Assembly (NCBI RefSeq): GCF_028389875.1
Contig: NC_084682.1
Span: 7,140,001 to 7,204,000, forward strand
Reading direction: 5' to 3'
Length of the DNA stretch: 64,000 nt
DNA from: Rhea pennata
Taxonomy: Eukaryota; Chordata; Aves; Rheiformes; Rheidae
In this document: positions 21,796 to 34,600 of the stretch, one piece after another
Numbering within the stretch: position 1 is the stretch's first letter
Layout of the letters: every line of letters begins with the position of its first letter
The notes under the pieces: generated by a model
The model's input: the letters and a program-made list of their open reading frames with translations, nothing else
Databases searched by the model: none
Told to the model about the DNA's origin: nothing
Position numbers and translations under genes: made by a program

Positions 21796-24700
21796 CTGAG
21801 TAAACAGAAGACCACGGTTTGTATGAGACAGATTTAAAGAAAGGCTACCATGGTGTTAGAATAGCTATTAGATCATTATGCAGTCTGTGATTTAAAAAAA
21901 ATCCCCCTGAGCCTACACTAATGCAGGTGTATCTACTGCATCAACTGGCAAGGAGTAGAAAGCCTCCTTAACCATAAGACTAAAAAGGCAACATTAAGAA
22001 TATCACTTACCAGTTTGATCGTCAGTGTCAGAAACTGCAACATAAGAGGAGAAAGTTGCATTATTTGGTGAGAATAAGAGAGAAAAAAAAAACATTTACT
22101 CAAGCTGCATTAATAAGCAGGAGATGAAAGTCTTGAAGGGAGATGACTAAACTAAAACAGAGATTCAAGCAGATTCTCTGATCAAGATAGTTCATTTGAC
22201 TACTAAGGGACTTTCTCTTTTACTGAGTGTGTGTATATATATATCTCTAATATTTCACAAAGGTAAGCAACTAAAGTGATTTTATATGACAGTGTTGAAT
22301 TTTACTCAGTGTAAGAGTAGTTCTAGGAAGCCATGCAGTAGCCCCTTGTGCCATTTTCTTTGCTTTTACATAATCACACCTGAGATACAGAGGGAGTAAC
22401 TGTTTAAGAAAAAAGATAACTGTTGTCAAAAGCACAAAATACAATGAAAGAAGAATATAAGACTAGAAACTGTCTTCAACTTTTTAACATTTGTAGACAA
22501 CAAACCTCGGAGAGAGATGTTTAAGAAAACAGCACTCTTAGATGACAATAAGAAATCTATCTTTGAAACCAGAAAATGTTAAAATGCCCTAGGGCATTTT
22601 TCTGCATTCTTTGCCAGTTACCATGAGTCAAGCAATGAGAGCTCACTAATGTGCTTACAGTCATCTAGCTGTAGCCTCACATCAGCTGCTCTGTGGCTGA
22701 GGCACTAGCCAGTGAGATCTGCCAGAGCTATGCAGAATCCCAAGATGAAGGGCACATGGTTATTCTTACTTGTTGCTACCACATAAAAGTCACTGTCCAG
22801 AGTTAACACAATGCTCTCATGTTAAACAAGTACAAATAGTGATGAATATAGTTCAGCAAACTCCACTGTAACAGTGCATGGATATGCATCAGAACTTGAA
22901 ACACTCTAGCTGTTTTCTCACTTGCAAGAAACAAATGTGGAGACCTTCTATTCCCTTCTGCCACCGTCAGTAGAGAAGGAAAGCCTGCAGACTAGATATG
23001 TGCTTGCTAAATTTCTTACCTAGATGTTGAAGGTCTTTCTCTTTATAAAGGCGAGTCACCCGCTCCAGCAGCTCCCACTTCTCACAGCAGCCTTTGTAGT
23101 TGACAAAGTTGCGAGCAAGAATTTCCTTCAGCTGTCGCACAGTGAGCGCATCGATATCTCCAATGCTCGTCAGATCAGAAAGAGAAGCCCTCCTCCCCTG
23201 CACCAGGTTATCTTCTGAGTCAATGGACTAAAAGGGAACAAAGATGGAATGATTCTTGCCCTCAATACCTAGCACTACAATTTAAATCAGCTTTCAACAT
23301 GTGCACTAACAGGATTCATGTCTGGATGTACATATAACTTGGATTACTGTGTGAAACCTTCAGTTCACCTGAAACAATTCCCATGATGGAAATAAACTAT
23401 TCCTGTTATTATAAGGTCCAAGAGACACTAGCTCTTTCTGTATGTGGAGGATGAGATAATGCTAAAGAGAGGGGCTGGCTGGGTCTGCAGGTAGATACAG
23501 TCTGAATTACAGTCTACCCATCCATCTCTCTGCAGTAATGATTCTGCAATGGCAAGTACAGCCTAGAAAACCTGGCATTCCTTGTCATCTGTCTAACTCT
23601 AGGACACACAAACCTGTGTCTCCTCCTCTGCTGATGCTTCTGCTGCATTCTCAACTCCTGTCATATCGACTTGGCTTGGAGGTACATACCCATCTGCCTA
23701 AAAGAGGAAATAAAGCTTTCACCAACAGTATCATCTCTGTGTCCAGACAGAAATTAGCTTGATAATTCAGCATAACTGCAAATACTGCCTGTTAGAATGA
23801 CCAACTGCAGCACAAGATAAAAGCAAAGTGTTGGTGGGAGATGCTTCCTGTGTGGTGCTCACAAAACCAAATAACAAGGTAAACCCTATTTGAAACTGAA
23901 ACACCCTATCTGACCCTTCAAGGCCTCAGTTTATTTAAACCCTGCAGAGTACTTGCACAGTAATCTCCTATGTAATATTCTTGTGAGGCTTACAAGGTCT
24001 AGACCAAGAGGAAACCAAATCTATATTGACTTAAGATGGAACTGCTGTAGAAAAAGAAGGGGCAGATGCTCTGAGCACTGAACAGAGCAAAAGAAACTGC
24101 AAGCATAATCCTAGCCAAATCTCCGTCTGCAGCTATCATCCCCCCGTATGGTTTCCCTACTGATAAAAGGGGGTAATGTTACCATATTGCTTAAAGGATT
24201 AGTGTCTTGTTAATACTTGCCAAGCGAAAGAATAACAATAATGACAAAAGAGCCTGAACTGTAGCAGGATGTCACAGGAGTCAAGAAAAGGAGCTGAAAG
24301 ACATCATGGGGAAGTAAGGGAGGATGGCAGAGCTGAACACAGGTAAAAATTGGGACGGCAACATCCAGAAGTCTGTCAGAGAATATAAAAGTCATCCTAA
24401 TCACATGTAGAAAAACGTCATCGTCATCCCCAGCACCACCCCCCTTCAAAAAATGTTCTTTTTGTACTAGATATACCAGTCAAGGAAGGAAAAGGTACAC
24501 TTTCAGAGCTCTGGCCCGCAGAGAACTAAACATACCCATTAACTTAGTAATAGGACTGACAGTAGATGTTGAACATTGTGTAAACTTCCCGTACCAAATA
24601 GGAGAAAGGCAAACAAAGCAAAGTCAATAAAAAATAATTAAACTCAAATGCCCCTGACAGAGTTCGTCCAAACAGCACAGAGTTCAGCATATACTGAAGA

Positions 24701-27700
24701 CTAACAACAAATTTGGGGTTTGACATCAATTGGTCTAGGTAGAGAAGACACCAAAAAGCTTGCTCATCTCCCAGTCCTCTTTCCCAGCAGTCTCAAATCC
24801 AAGATCACCTTAAAGCATGCTTGCTGTCTTGCATATGAATTAAAGAAAGATAACAACTGTTTGATCTAATACCTACATAAAATTGTCAGAAAGCTATTAA
24901 CATCGATAGACAAGACAAATCTGTGCACCGACACGGGAATTAAGTGCCAAATGAACCATTAGTCAGAGAAATGTCTAGTGGCAGTGATAAGTGTGAAGCA
25001 GACCACTGAAAAAAAAGTCACATTCCAGAGGACCTCAGAACAGTGCTGTTTTTCTCAAAGTAAGCATCCAGTATTTTCAGCACTGCCCAAACTAAATTCT
25101 ACTAGTGCAGAAACTGCAAATGGAACAGTGTGTGGCAACAGTGCAGTGTAAAATAACTCACCTTACCTCCCTAATTGTTCTATAAGAAAGCGCAAGGTCC
25201 TCACTTCAAAATTTAAATAAACTGGAAAGAGTACATGTAAAATGTAGGTCAGGTTTTATTTATCAGCTATTCTACACAAAAACCCTCCATGATTTTTAAG
25301 CAGGCATCTTTAATGCGAACATTTCTGGCATACTTCCTAATTGTAAAATCTCCCGGAGTATCTTAGGAGTTCATCCAACAGCAGGGATGAACGAGCGTAA
25401 AAGACGCTTCCAGCTAGAGATTGTACCTGTGGACGTTCCTGAGCTAGCGAACTTGAGACGGGATCTGCAGACACTGGAGATGCATCATGTGAGGTAGAAG
25501 ATGCTAGGCTGGTTGGTGGGAGAATCACAAAGTTTTCCTGTCCAGAGGCACTGCTATTTAAAGAAGGTGTTTGTATCTGATCTTCCTGGGTAATTACAGG
25601 CTGCTGGCCAAGAATCAGAAATACCAGGTCCTCCTTTTCACGACACAACTCTGTGGAAATGTCACGGAGTGCCAGATAGTCTCGTAGATCCTTCACCTTC
25701 ATCTTTATCAACTCCTCCCGCTGAAAAGCTGTGGCTCGGAAACGCTGGCATAGATGGCAGAGAAGGGGACCACTTTCAGGCTGGCTCGAGCAAGATGTGC
25801 AAAAATTCTTTTTACAGTCCAAGCAGACATGCTGGTAAAGAAGAGAACAGAATCAAACAGAATGCCATGCCTTGAGACTCAGGTGTGCAATGACTGTAGT
25901 GCTCCATTAACATCTGAAAGCCAAAGCAGGTCACAGCTCATGTTAAAGCATAATCAAAACCTTCTAATTTACCAAAAAACATCAAGTACGTTATGCATGC
26001 TCCTAGACGAGGAGATGGCTCAATCCCATGAACAGATTGCTAGATTCCTCACAGTTCTTAGAAAAGCACTACTTACACTCTAGTTACCCAGAATGAAAAC
26101 TTAAATTCTTAAACAATCCCCATCAAATGACATGAGCTTTATCGAGTTTATTCTGGACTTGTTCATCCAGTTCAAGTCCAAAATGAAATCTGGAGATATC
26201 TATGAGGCAGCAGACTGTAAAGTAAATCACTTTACAGCTGCGCATTGCTTTGTAAAGCAATGTAAAGCTGTTCTGTGCATTAAGAAAGCTCTAACATTAG
26301 GAGGAACTTCTAGCAACTCCCCATATTTTTTTTCTTCTAATTTGCTGCAATCACTAAATGAAGCTCAATTTTTCACTGTAAGAGAGAAAGGAAACAACAT
26401 GGACTACAATGTCAGACAGACTTCAAAGAATTCTAATTGTATTTATGCAGCAAAAATAGCCAGCTTATTTTAAAAATAATATGCACGCTGTGTGCCAATT
26501 AGGTGCTAGACAAAGTGTTGGAAGTTTTGGAAATATAATGCCCCAGATGTTTAAAAAGTTTTCAGATTAAGTTCAGTTGTTTAAGATCTATATTTTTATG
26601 CTGTTCTGAGATCAACATTCAGGGCTTGATTTTCAGAAGTTCCAAGCACTCACAGTTCACGTTGACTTCTGTAGAAACTTGACTGTTCAACACTTTGGAA
26701 AGTCAAATTCTGCATTTTCCAATAGGAATAGCAGCAGAACAGCCACATTACGGACCCTTAAAAAAAATTCCTGAGGGAGAAAAGAACTAGGTTATTTCAA
26801 TGCTGGTTACAAATGCTGATTAACAGGGAAGACAATTTCTCTATGAAACAGGGAGATGCACAGGCAGCCACCTACAGACTTTCTTCCCTTTTTTATCCAG
26901 ACAGCACACATTATTTTTACTCTGACACAGGCACCTGACTCAGCAGGTGCAAATCTTTCTTTTGAGACTACTATTCTGAAAGATCTTGTGCATGTATGTT
27001 TGCTTGTCCCAGTAAGAACTGGAGCAAAACCAAAAAGGCATTTCAGAAATATCAGTTAGTAACAGTACTCTTACATCACTAGAGTTCTGGACCAGAATTT
27101 TTACCGTTAATACTCTTTATTTCTACATCTGCTTGGACTAGAGAAATAACTTTCTCCATTCCATTTGAGAGTTACCATAAATTTGCCCTTAACATCCTGA
27201 ACCTTTAGAGCTATGCGAGGAGAAAAACACATAAAGACTTGGAGAAGCAACAACTATAAACAGAAGAAAAAAACTGTTTCATGAATTGCTTCTGGAGATT
27301 AAGGAACATTTTTAACTTTACAATTCAAAGAAAACAGAGGTTTGTCACGTTCTGAAACATGTAAATATGCTATTTGCTTATAGGAGCATTTCTGACCATT
27401 CTATAGCCTAGCAGCTCCCGTGCCCCATGCATCTCTTGCGGTTATAACTTGCAGACTTTTGCTGCAGACCCTGTCACAGTCTCATTCTAGGATTAGTGGA
27501 AAGAGTCCTACACTGAAGCATTTTAGAATGAGAAAATCTCCATAACAAAATGGCTGCTCTGGTCATGCAAACTTAAAACCTCACCTCAAAATTGCTGTTT
27601 ATTTGTGGGCTTGCCAAGTAAAAGCAACATTCATCAATCACAAACTACAACAGGAAGGATAATCTCCAACTGCCCAGTTTTGAGAAAATTTCCTCAATTT

Positions 27701-30700
27701 CGTCATTATAAAAAACATTAGTATTTGACTGACCTATTTTTCACCCTAAGATTTCTGGAGCAATTCAGTTAGCTCCAAAAACTTTCAGGGCAGAGCCACA
27801 TGCACATGTGCGTGCGTAGAGCAAGGGAGTAAGTGCTCCACAGAGGCACTCCTACCCAAACCACATCACAAGTACATTGAGGAGGTCACATCAGATTAAT
27901 AGAAAATGACAACACTTCCCCCTCTCCATCACCCATTCCCTTGACAGCAAAGCAATCAGAAGAAGGGGGGAAAAATACATAGCTTTACTCTGGAGGAAAA
28001 AAATTCCGCATGCTCTGAAAACTGCCAAACTGGCTCTAAAGGGAACGTGCTGCACGGCCAAGAGCCTTCTTCCCAGAGAACGCCAGCTTGGAGTGCTTAC
28101 ATGTTTAGATAGTGCACAGGTGAGCACAGCATGAAATACATTATTTAACATACTTTTTGCAAGCAATTAACAGCAATAACACAAGTCTACCTTAGTTATC
28201 AAATGATACACTTGAGAAGCCAAACTAAAACGAAGCACGTCTCTTGCTTATCAGTTCACCACTAGGAGTTATCTTCAGAGGAGAAAAAAAAAAAATCCCC
28301 TGCCTGTACCTGAGCATCGAGTATTTAAACATGCAAAGCTGTTTGCTGCATCTGAATATTAAGCAGCCTTCAAAACTTTCGCTATATTAGTTGAACTCTG
28401 ACTGAAAGGGCCACGACTGAAGAAAACATTCTCTCCAGAACAATACATTTTAAACATTATTGTAAGTTAAAACCTGTTATTAAAAGGTCAGGCCACTTTT
28501 AAATGATGCTCGCTATTTCTATTTGGTAGCGCAATCAGAGGGTAGTCAAACAAAAGTGCAATACTTAACTCAGAAGTCTGTCCTGACCGTAAGCTGTCCC
28601 TGGTTGTTTGCTCTGACAGCTAGTCTCCCAGAGATACCAGGACTGGGCTTTGATACACTTGGCTCTTCTCTGTGTGCAGAATAAAATGAAGAAATGCCAA
28701 CATTCAAGCCTTCACTACAGCTACTGCTGTTGGCTTGTCATCGTCTTCTTCTTCTTCTTTTTTTTTTTTTTTTTTATCTTATACTCTAGCTTGCCAGGAG
28801 TATGCAAAGATAAGCATCTTCCTGAAAATGTCAGCCAATTTTAGGCACTGAAATCAGAAAATGGGGGAGGAAGGAATAACAATCTGACATGTCCCAACAT
28901 TGTCTGGCATAGCTTTCTAACAGCAGAGAGGGAAATGAAGAATGCCTTCTTTAAGTTAAAAGATTTTACAGAACCTGTTTGCTACAAAAAACAAAGATCA
29001 AAAAAGTTAAGAGGAAGAAAACAAAAACACTCAGATTATTTTTGCTACCACTAATTTTACATACTTTAAAGATGCTCCAACAGTTATTTAAAAGCACCTT
29101 ATACCTCTGTGCTCCATTCAAATGTCCCCTGCCCTAGTCCTTTCAGTAAGTGCCATGTTGCATGAAAATTAAAATATAGCTACGATAAAAGGTCAAGTGC
29201 CTAAGAAACCACCATTCTGCTTTATTTTCTTCTTTTTAAAATCAATCTAAGTTATTCATATGGTCTCCAATGTGGAAGGAATTCATTTTTACCTATTAAG
29301 TTTATATAAGTATTCTGGTATAAATTTTAACTGGACTCTACAGTTCAGAGGAATGGCCTTTCCTGGAATAAAATGCAGAGTTTTTCCTTTCGTTGCTGCA
29401 AAGTGAGATTTCATATGCCTCTCAGTCTACTTCAGTGGAATTAAAGAATTAAAACGTCTTGCAACCTATCAGTGTTTTGTGAGTTATATATACAACTCTT
29501 GATCTCAAATTCTGTTCTGGAGACCAAGGACTGATGGACAAGCTCTAGCAGACCTTGCTGCAGCTATTTAAACATTACCACCTGTAACCATCCAGCCCCA
29601 GAAGTAATGGCCAAGTAGATGTGGTGGCAGAAGGGAACATGAGCCTGTGGTTTAGGAACCCCCCTTCCCAGTACAATAGATTAATCTCAACCTCATTTTC
29701 ATTGATAGTCTGCACTGAATGGAAGCAGCTGAAACACAAGCACACATTGTATTCTGGTGTCCCAGTTACAGAGACAGTCAACTCCAGCAGGGAAACAGAG
29801 AAGTCTGCTGGTGGCAGAAATATCTTAAACAGCTACCTCAGATCCACTACAATGTGCATATCAGAGCCTTACCTAGCATGCATAGATCCATGTGTTTTTC
29901 ACACATCTGTAAAGATCCTGATGAGTGGCATACAAGGCACTGCTCTGATGAAAGCTGCCATTAGAATGTGTATTTTAGAAGATACCAGGACCAATGGGAC
30001 CACAATTCTAGTGCTGGTACTCTATAACCCGTATGCAGCGGTGGCCTCCTTTCCTCTCTGAATGTTTTTCACTTCAAAATTTAACACTGGTTGCAGAATT
30101 GATTTTTTTCAAAGTGTTTGCAAAGACACATTACATTAAGAGAATATTATGCAGTCACATGCAGTGACGTGTACCATTCACAGCTGACCAAAATCTGCCT
30201 AATGCCAGAAAAAGTCTAACCATACTTACATACCCAAACCACTAAGGGGAGATAAAACCCAAAAAACAATTACCCAAGTTTAAGTTTGCCGTGATTCCTG
30301 AAGCAATAACATTTCTCAGTGCAGAAGTCAAACATCTCTGTTGCTTCTGTGAGTAGAAAGTAACAGTTGTACCAAGACTTACTCCTTGTCAGATAATATA
30401 TGCCAACATGCATGAATAAAAAGGAGAGACAAAATAAAAATAAACCAATTTATGAATTTTCCTATCTAATCTAAAAGTGCTATGGCCAAAACTCACCAGA
30501 ATTTTTGAGAAGTTTCCACTTTTACAGCAAGTTTTATAACTTTTTCAAAACAGAATCATAAAAATAATAGAACTTTTTAAGACTAGTTTCTCCAGATCAA
30601 ATATCTCTGTTCTTCATTCATTAGCTTCACTTTAGTAACATGCTATATGGATCATTCATTAGCTTCACTTTAGTAACATGCTATATGGATCAGACACGTA

Positions 30701-31055
30701 TTAAGTAGCAGAGTTTGGACTCTAACCAGTTTTGTTCACTAAAACACTTTTTGGAAAGCATTATGGGAACCTCCATGTTTAAATAATTTCCCAGGCAGGG
30801 TTTGCTGTCTAATTAAAAACCTCATGGCAACAATCATTTTGGCAACTATATGCTCAATAATGAAGTTACAAGCAAGATAAAATGGGTTTAGTCTTTTTTG
30901 TTTGGGGTTATATTTTCTTTTATTGGCATAGAGATTCATCAATTCAACCCCCTCATTTGATAACCTTACGTGGCTTTTTAGCCTGCACAGCAGTAGCTTG
31001 GATATAAAAATATATGCACATCTTTCCCTGAAAACACAAACAGAATTACTGTCGC

Positions 31056-31089
<34 letters not shown>

Positions 31090-31641
31090 GGACATTAGCC
31101 TTTTTAAAATAACAAATTTAAATTAATGTTCAAGTTAATGTTCCTTTAAGTGATTACAAGCAGCTTGGCATTCTTCTTTCAGGGGCTGGGAGAGCCAAGT
31201 CCACTGAAGGTTAACTACCATGTTTCCAGTTATCTTAAATTATGTCTGCTAATTGCAAAAGAATGACTAAACATATAGACACAAAGGCAAGCTGTCTTTT
31301 CCCCTATGATACATCCTCAAATCTGAGGCCTAAAACGGCCACGTGCTTCTCTTCAAATCGGCTTTCTGTAATTACGTGGGAGCCAGGCAGCACACGGCAG
31401 TCGAACTGAACGCTCCTCCAAGTCGGGAGCCGCAGGACAGAGAGCTCCAACCCACCTTCCTGGCCGAATTGTCGAAGCGCACCCCGCACGCCTTGCAGCT
31501 CTGCTCCGACGCCGTGGGAGACGGGTAGGAGCTGTATCCGGGGTTGGAATAGGCTTGGGCTCGGGCTCCCTGCTGCGGCTGGGGCTGCATCTCCTCGGGT
31601 GAGCCATCCAGACAAAACCAGTTACAACAGCTTGCCCACAT
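21614..31641 (-). CDS. RFFL: RFFL, rififylin RING E3 ubiquitin ligase (6 coding exons, 362 aa)
   Basis: A RING-type E3 ubiquitin ligase with an N-terminal FYVE-like zinc finger. The family (also called CARP2, paralogue of RNF34) acts on endosomal and plasma membranes, and mammalian substrates include receptor-pathway proteins and misfolded membrane proteins. Coding exons in transcript order (complement): 31641-31456, 25831-25427, 23697-23614, 23227-23020, 22034-22011, 21795-21614. They total 1089 nt, 363 codons with TAA, and every junction keeps frame. Protein: Cys-rich start [10 protein letters not shown] (reported palmitoylation site in the family), FYVE-like fingers about 49-90, SAP-like helical segment about 95-140, Ser/Pro linker, second SAP-like segment ([20 protein letters not shown]) about 240-290, RING 315-349. 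The human protein I recall has 363 residues. Noncoding 5' exon(s) lie upstream, probably at 52.4 kb. Confidence 0.96.
22011..22034 (-). CDS. RFFL: RFFL 24-nt microexon
   Basis: On the minus strand TTATGTTGCAG / 24 nt / GTAAGT encodes residues 295-302, VSDTDDQT, bridging LQHL and GGAGLPG. It aligns with the human segment after DLQHL (VSGAEDQN). Length is a multiple of three and both neighbours are in phase 1, so skipping would keep frame. It is too short for open-frame detection. Confidence 0.9.
22581..22600. repeat. 20-bp perfect palindrome in an RFFL intron
   Basis: AAAATGCCCTAGGGCATTTT equals its own reverse complement over all 20 bases. Confidence 0.9.
23020..23227 (-). CDS. RFFL: RFFL coding exon 4: phospho-linker and SAP-like segment
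   Basis: Residues 226-294: [20 protein letters not shown], then [20 protein letters not shown] and [19 protein letters not shown]. Minus-strand acceptor CCTTTTAG, donor TAG/GTAAGA. Confidence 0.95.
23614..23697 (-). CDS. RFFL: RFFL coding exon 3: variable linker
   Basis: Residues 198-225: [20 protein letters not shown] through EEETQ. It is placed by the acceptor CTCTTTTAG, the donor CAG/GTTTGT, phase 0 on both sides, and a match of the EEETQ-SIDSED junction to the human DETQ-SIDSED. It lies in a plus-strand open frame that is only a shadow. Confidence 0.88.
25427..25831 (-). CDS. RFFL: RFFL coding exon 2: second half of the FYVE-like finger, SAP-like segment, Ser/Pro linker
   Basis: Residues 63-197: [67 protein letters not shown], then a Ser/Thr/Pro-rich linker ending QERPQ. 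Minus-strand acceptor TTTACCAG, donor CAG/GTACAA. Confidence 0.95.
30615..30690. repeat. Perfect 38-bp tandem duplication
   Basis: The unit starting CATTCATTAGCTTCACTTTA occupies 30615-30652 and is repeated without change at 30653-30690. Two identical copies suggest a recent duplication or an individual-specific variant. Confidence 0.9.
31059..31087. repeat. Poly-T tract (29 T)
   Basis: Uninterrupted T run in an RFFL intron, possibly the tail of an old minus-strand retroposed copy. Confidence 0.85.
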
Positions 31642-31646
31642 AGTAA
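31456..31646 (-). CDS. RFFL: RFFL first coding exon: start codon and first half of the FYVE-like finger
   Basis: The minus-strand acceptor TTCTCTCAG precedes five untranslated bases and ATG (complement 31639-31641). It encodes [19 protein letters not shown] through [12 protein letters not shown], 62 residues. The start is chosen by match to the human [13 protein letters not shown]. Donor AAG/GTGGGT. Coding ends are 31456-31641. Confidence 0.95.
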
Positions 31647-34600
31647 CTGAGAGAAAGAAAGAGGAAAAGATAGGTTACAAATGACACAGAAATCAACCTG
31701 CCAGCTACAGTGAGAACAAGGCGTAAAATGAATATTTAAATTTCCCCACCACCGATTCCTTTTTGAAAGCAAGTGCTAAGTTTTGATCTTTCCCCTAACT
31801 TACAAGTATATACAAAAACCATGCACCTGGGACAACACAGTAAGCCTTTGCTGAGAAAGGAGTTCTTACAAATAAGAGAGTACAGCAAAAGGTAAGATTA
31901 AATTTATATTCCAGTCAGCCATATGAGACTACTACCAAGTTAGCTGTAATGGACTGTCACTATTCCATATAAGTCGTAATACACAGTTTTTTTTGTGGCT
32001 CAGGAAAGATAACAAGCTCAAATTACGTCTCACATATCTTATTTAAGATCAACAGCAAGATCACAGATGGGTATTCTTCAATTTTATTCCAAATCCCTCT
32101 ATAAATTTAAAGCTGCAGGTCTATAAACACAAACAAGACGAGGACAGTGGTGCCACTCATGATTTAATATGCCAGTTCTCAACTGAATTTGCAGCAGTAG
32201 AAGACCAAACCACCACACAGCAAGTAAGCGTTACTAACTTGGGAATAATCTAATATCAACTTCCACAAACGTCTTTGGGTAAACAACTGCATATGATAAA
32301 AAGAAATTCCTGTTTTATTTTTTTGCAAAACAAATAAGAGGATATATATGCTTACCTAAAATCCTAATGACCCAGCATGAAACGTGCAGTTTTGCAATCT
32401 TCTAAGACCACCCATGCAAAAATTTGCCAGAATAACACAGTGCTATAAACTTGCGCCTGGGAGTTCACAAAGAAATCTGAATTCATCTAGGCATTCAGTT
32501 TCTAGAGCATACACCATGTGTCATCACTTACTGGTAAAAAGAACACAAATTGCCTTCTCTGCATTTCTGCCTTCACATTGCCATTCCTGGTCTACGTTTC
32601 TTTTACGTCTTAAAAGTCAGCTCCACCACTGACAGCGTTCAGCAACTACTCAATTTTCTGAACTTCTGGAATTAAAATACCTTGCTTAGCTATGCAGACG
32701 CTTCATTTCTTTCCCTTCAGTAGGTGTTGCCACTGCAAAATCTAGATTCCCAAGGGAAGGGACTGGTATGAGCCCTAAGGTTAGTTGGTGTAATATACTA
32801 ACATACTGTTTTGGGTTTTTTTTTTTTTTTAAGCAAAAAAAAAAAAAAAAAAAAGCAAAGCTGTGTTCAGTTGGATTGATTAACAAACTGGGAAGCTTTT
32901 GCAGTTTGGTGCTGTTCCAGCGTTTGTAGCTTTAGTGGCATCTTTAATCCTTTCAAAGTCTAGCTGAATTTGGCTGGTGAAAGCTCCTGCTGTCACTGCA
33001 GTGCACATATGCTTTTCAGAAGCCACAATGGCAAGCTTACCAACGAGCTCTACCCTGCAGGCTCAGCAGATTTTAATGTTTAAGTGAAAATTGACAGATT
33101 CACGACAGAGAAACAATTTGTAGCGTAACTCATGTTCACCCTGCGATACTGCAAATGGCCTTCAGAGCAGCGACGACACGACTAGTAACGGGGAGCCAAC
33201 AGGCCCGTTCCCCCATCGCTGCCTGCGGGCAGCTGCTACGCTCTGGCGTTTTGCACAAAGAGAAAAAGGAGCCCCGGCCGGGAGCCGGAAGGACGGGCTG
33301 ACCAAAGGCACAGGCAGGGCAGAAGACAGCACAACACGATTATTATGGGTAGCTTGTGATATCAAAATTATCAAGTGGCAATACCATCAAACACCACAAA
33401 TCCCAGTGCTGAAGCTGTCCCAGTGCGTTCTCCATCCCTACTGCCCACGCACCAGGTGCTGACACAAACCTTGTAGGTGCCTTGACCATCGTTCTCCCAC
33501 ATCAGTCGGAGCTATTCTCAGACATAACAAGCAAGCTACCGCGCGTCTCCCCAGTGGTTTTAGACAGCAAAGTACCTTGGCAGGAACGCACACACTCTGC
33601 GTGGAAAACACTCAGGATAGTCACCACGCAACAAAGCCCTTCAGGCCACTAAGAACTTTGATTTGTGTTACATCTCTGTGTACAAAAGCGAGTCTGGGAG
33701 GATTATAAGCTTAAACATAGTTATTATTTATAATCATAAGCAAGAACCAATAAAACCAGTACAAGCTCTTACCTACTCACAGGGATCTGAAGCCTGAAAG
33801 TATTAATGAAATAGCTGCAGCATCTTAGTCTAACGTTTCGTTTCACATGCCACAGTACTCACCCTGTGAGAGCAGAGGTAATTACCATTGATAAACACAG
33901 AGAGAGCAGTGTTCCACGTCACCGAAATAACACATCATTCGCTTGTATTCGCTCTGTACTGCGATCAAAGCACGTACTGTAGGTATCACACAAACAATTG
34001 CACTTTTTCTTTCTGCACATGAATTCTCCAGCAATTAACCCCCTCAGAAGTTAACACATCTATTGCAGAAAATAACTGCATTTCATTTTAAGTGACGCTG
34101 TTTGGAGCTTTAATTTGTTCCTAGGAACTGCAAGTGTAAACACCACGAGACCTCTGCAGACTGAGGCGAGCATTCACAGCCTCCGCAGGAGGGGAAAGCG
34201 GCGTCCCCACCAAGAGCTCTTCCTGTTTCAAGGACTCCTGTTATCGTGGGTGGCCTTCAGTTTGCAGAATATACAAATGCTACAGCCTGCTCCAAAACTT
34301 TGTTTTCCTAAAAAGACAGCCTGCTAATTCTCTTTGAAACATTGCAGCATGGGAAATACTGGGAAGAAAAACCCGAGGGCGCACACAAACCAGGAGAAAG
34401 TAAGATGGAACTCAGCATTCCTCTTAAATTCTCTTCTTGCGTTACTGCTAGAAGAATACAAGGTTGACAAAAAGCTCAGACGCTGTTTCAGAAGCACATT
34501 AAACCTGCTCATCTAAAACTATAGAAGGGAAACTTCCATAAACAAACAATAACTAGGGCTGTCCTCTGAGCTGTACAGGTTTTCCAAAAATACCTTCGAT

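Larger units (their letters stand above)
25832..31455 (-). other. RFFL: RFFL intron between coding exons 1 and 2
   Basis: A 5.6 kb intron, mostly AT-rich. It holds a perfect 38-bp tandem duplication (30615-30690) and a poly-T tract at 31059-31087. I see no supported coding exon on either strand; a 146-codon plus-strand frame at 29621-30061 has no recognisable domain. Confidence 0.7.

Noticed and set aside
29621-30061. 146-codon plus-strand open frame
   Set aside because: It lies in an RFFL intron, with no recognisable domain, no codon-usage signal I can see and no splice context. Treated as chance.
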